DNA of 30,603 bases, from contig NZ_FR892807.1 in assembly GCF_000434895.1 (NCBI RefSeq), forward strand, positions 1 through 30,603, read 5' to 3'. Both the position numbers and the translations under genes were made by a program. Within the stretch, counting starts at the first letter, position 1. Each line of letters starts with the position of its first letter. This document shows, in pieces, positions 29,436-30,603 of the stretch. The stretch comes from Phascolarctobacterium succinatutens CAG:287. Lineage in GTDB: Bacteria > Bacillota > Negativicutes > Acidaminococcales > Acidaminococcaceae. Under the pieces are notes generated by a model. That model was not told the DNA's origin. It was given only the letters and a program-made list of their open reading frames with translations, and did not search any database.

Positions 29436-30566
29436 CTATTTTGTTTTGGCGAAAATCATTCTTCCGGCAGATGTCTGCAGTATACTGGTTACCACAACAA
29501 TCGCACTGTGACCAATAGAGTGACGTCCGTTTTCTACGACAATCATAGTGCCATCATCAAGATAAGCAACAGCTTGTCCCTGCTCCTTGCCTTCCTTAAC
29601 CAGAAAGACATTCATTTCCTCGCCTGCAACAACTACCGGTTTAATGGCATTCGCCAGCTCATTGATATTCAATACCTTAACGCCCTGGATACCGGCAACC
29701 TTATTCAGGTTATAATCATTGGTAATAATGTCAGCGTTAGCCTGTCTTGCCAAACGTACAAGCTTAGCATCCACGCCTTCCAGATCATCGTAATCATTAT
29801 CTACAACCAGAATACGATTCTTGTAGCTTATTTGCAAATCATGCACCAAATCCAGACCACGACGCCCTTTGGCGCGCTTCATGTTGTCCGAAGAATCCGC
29901 CAGCTTCTGCAGCTCCTCCAACACAAAATTCGGCACCACCAGCTGTCCATCTAAAAAGCCTGCAGCCATAATATCCATAACACGTCCGTCAATAATGACG
30001 CTGGTATCAAGCAATTTATTGCTGCTGTAAAGACGGTCCCCCAAAGGGCCCTCCAATACGCTCTTTGTTTCATCGACAGGCTTTACGGACTTACGCGTAG
30101 GAATGCGGTTAAAAAACTCCACAATATCATTATGCTTACGCAAAGCCAGCTTAGCACCGACAACCGAAAGTACAAGGCTTAGTACGATGGGAATAAACGG
30201 TCCGATAACCGGCAGTCTGGAAAAAGGACTGCCTATCAGATTTGCTAAAATCAGACCGATGCCGATACCGAAAATCATTACCAGAATATCACTGGTAGGT
30301 ACGCCGGAGAGAGAAACCGTCAGACGTTCAGCGTAATTGAACAGCCATTTTGTAATAAACGGTGCCAATACTAGGCCAAGCCAGGAAGATATAAAAAGAC
30401 CTGGTAAGGTCAGTATCATGGTAGCAAAGGTAATTCCCATTAAGCCATTGCCGTGTAAATCATAGCCCAAGTAATTTGATAAAAACGGTAAAGATAAATT
30501 TGTTAGTATAAGTCCAGTTACAATAATAATTAACGATATGCTCAAGCTAATAATTTTTCTCAGCAT
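29436..30566 (-). CDS. Membrane-anchored PIN/TRAM domain protein (YacL family)
   Basis: A 376-residue protein. Four hydrophobic segments lie in the first 142 residues. A PIN nuclease-like domain starts near 185 with LLDTSVIIDGR (Asp187, Asp193), and further acidic residues follow in VVDNDYDD and IITNDYNL. The last 70 residues fit a TRAM RNA-binding domain. Its place directly before ispD matches yacL of Bacillus. The cellular role is not established; RNA cleavage at the membrane is inferred from the domains. AAGGAGG precedes the ATG at 30566. Upstream of it only 37 bases are in the window. Confidence 0.92.
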   Translation of the reverse strand: MLRKIISLSISLIIIVTGLILTNLSLPFLSNYLGYDLHGNGLMGITFATMILTLPGLFISSWLGLVLAPFITKWLFNYAERLTVSLSGVPTSDILVMIFGIGIGLILANLIGSPFSRLPVIGPFIPIVLSLVLSVVGAKLALRKHNDIVEFFNRIPTRKSVKPVDETKSVLEGPLGDRLYSSNKLLDTSVIIDGRVMDIMAAGFLDGQLVVPNFVLEELQKLADSSDNMKRAKGRRGLDLVHDLQISYKNRILVVDNDYDDLEGVDAKLVRLARQANADIITNDYNLNKVAGIQGVKVLNINELANAIKPVVVAGEEMNVFLVKEGKEQGQAVAYLDDGTMIVVENGRHSIGHSAIVVVTSILQTSAGRMIFAKTK

Positions 30567-30603
30567 TGCATTTCCTCCTTATATAATGTATTTAGGTTGA
30601 TAA

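Noticed and set aside
1..30603. CRISPR array, prophage, insertion sequence or replication origin
   Set aside because: No regularly spaced repeats, transposase, integrase or phage structural genes, and no DnaA-box cluster were seen on reading both strands.

Overview
The window reads as a chromosomal segment of an anaerobic member of the Bacillota (Firmicutes). The strongest evidence is the block at 21.7-30.6 kb: yacL-like PIN/TRAM gene, ispD, ispF, gltX, cysS, mrnC, thyX, rlmB, yacP, sigH. This is the gene order known from Bacillus and Clostridia. The rng-rplU-prp-rpmA order and an L27 with an N-terminal extension beside its Prp protease agree with this. An oxygen-sensitive ribonucleotide reductase (nrdD/nrdG), a flavodoxin/ferredoxin protein and an iron-type alcohol dehydrogenase point to anaerobic life. 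A Negativicutes-type gut bacterium (for example an Acidaminococcaceae member) is my guess from overall impression; the sequence alone does not prove it.

Layout. 1-1317: a gamma-glutamyltransferase cut by the window edge. 1394-4469: a polar amino acid ABC transporter operon with two paralogous lipoprotein binding proteins feeding one permease and one ATPase. 4573-4878: no recognisable gene, but a minus-strand region with a good promoter, a long-range terminal stem and two tandem terminators, which I call a candidate structured RNA. 4968-5585: an HD-GYP-like protein with two replaced key residues. 5693-8624: nrdD-nrdG with a promoter overlapped by two NrdR-like boxes and followed at once by a terminator hairpin. 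8851-11170: a DMT permease and an alcohol dehydrogenase whose leader looks like a transcription attenuator. 11282-13769: rng, rplU, prp, rpmA. 13891-16421: a flavodoxin/ferredoxin protein and guaA. 16801-18084: a DAACS-type cation symporter with a structured leader. 18146-18881: tRNA-Thr(UGU) and a two-gene DUF4160 cassette lying between two 37-bp direct repeats, which are copies of the tRNA terminator. 18958-19761: uppP. 19963-21545: pfkA preceded by an orphan P-loop ATPase that resembles BrxF of BREX type 3. 21709-30566: the conserved housekeeping block.

How it works together. Most genes are on the minus strand and serve translation (two aminoacyl-tRNA synthetases, two ribosomal proteins, an rRNA methyltransferase, four ribonuclease-type proteins), nucleotide and dNTP supply (guaA, thyX, nrdDG), isoprenoid and cell-wall lipid supply (ispD, ispF, uppP) and amino acid uptake. 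No CRISPR array, prophage or complete insertion sequence was seen. The least explained elements are the candidate RNA at 4.6-4.8 kb, the leaders of the alcohol dehydrogenase, nrdD and the DAACS symporter, the orphan BrxF-like ATPase tied to pfkA, and the repeat-flanked DUF4160 cassette.
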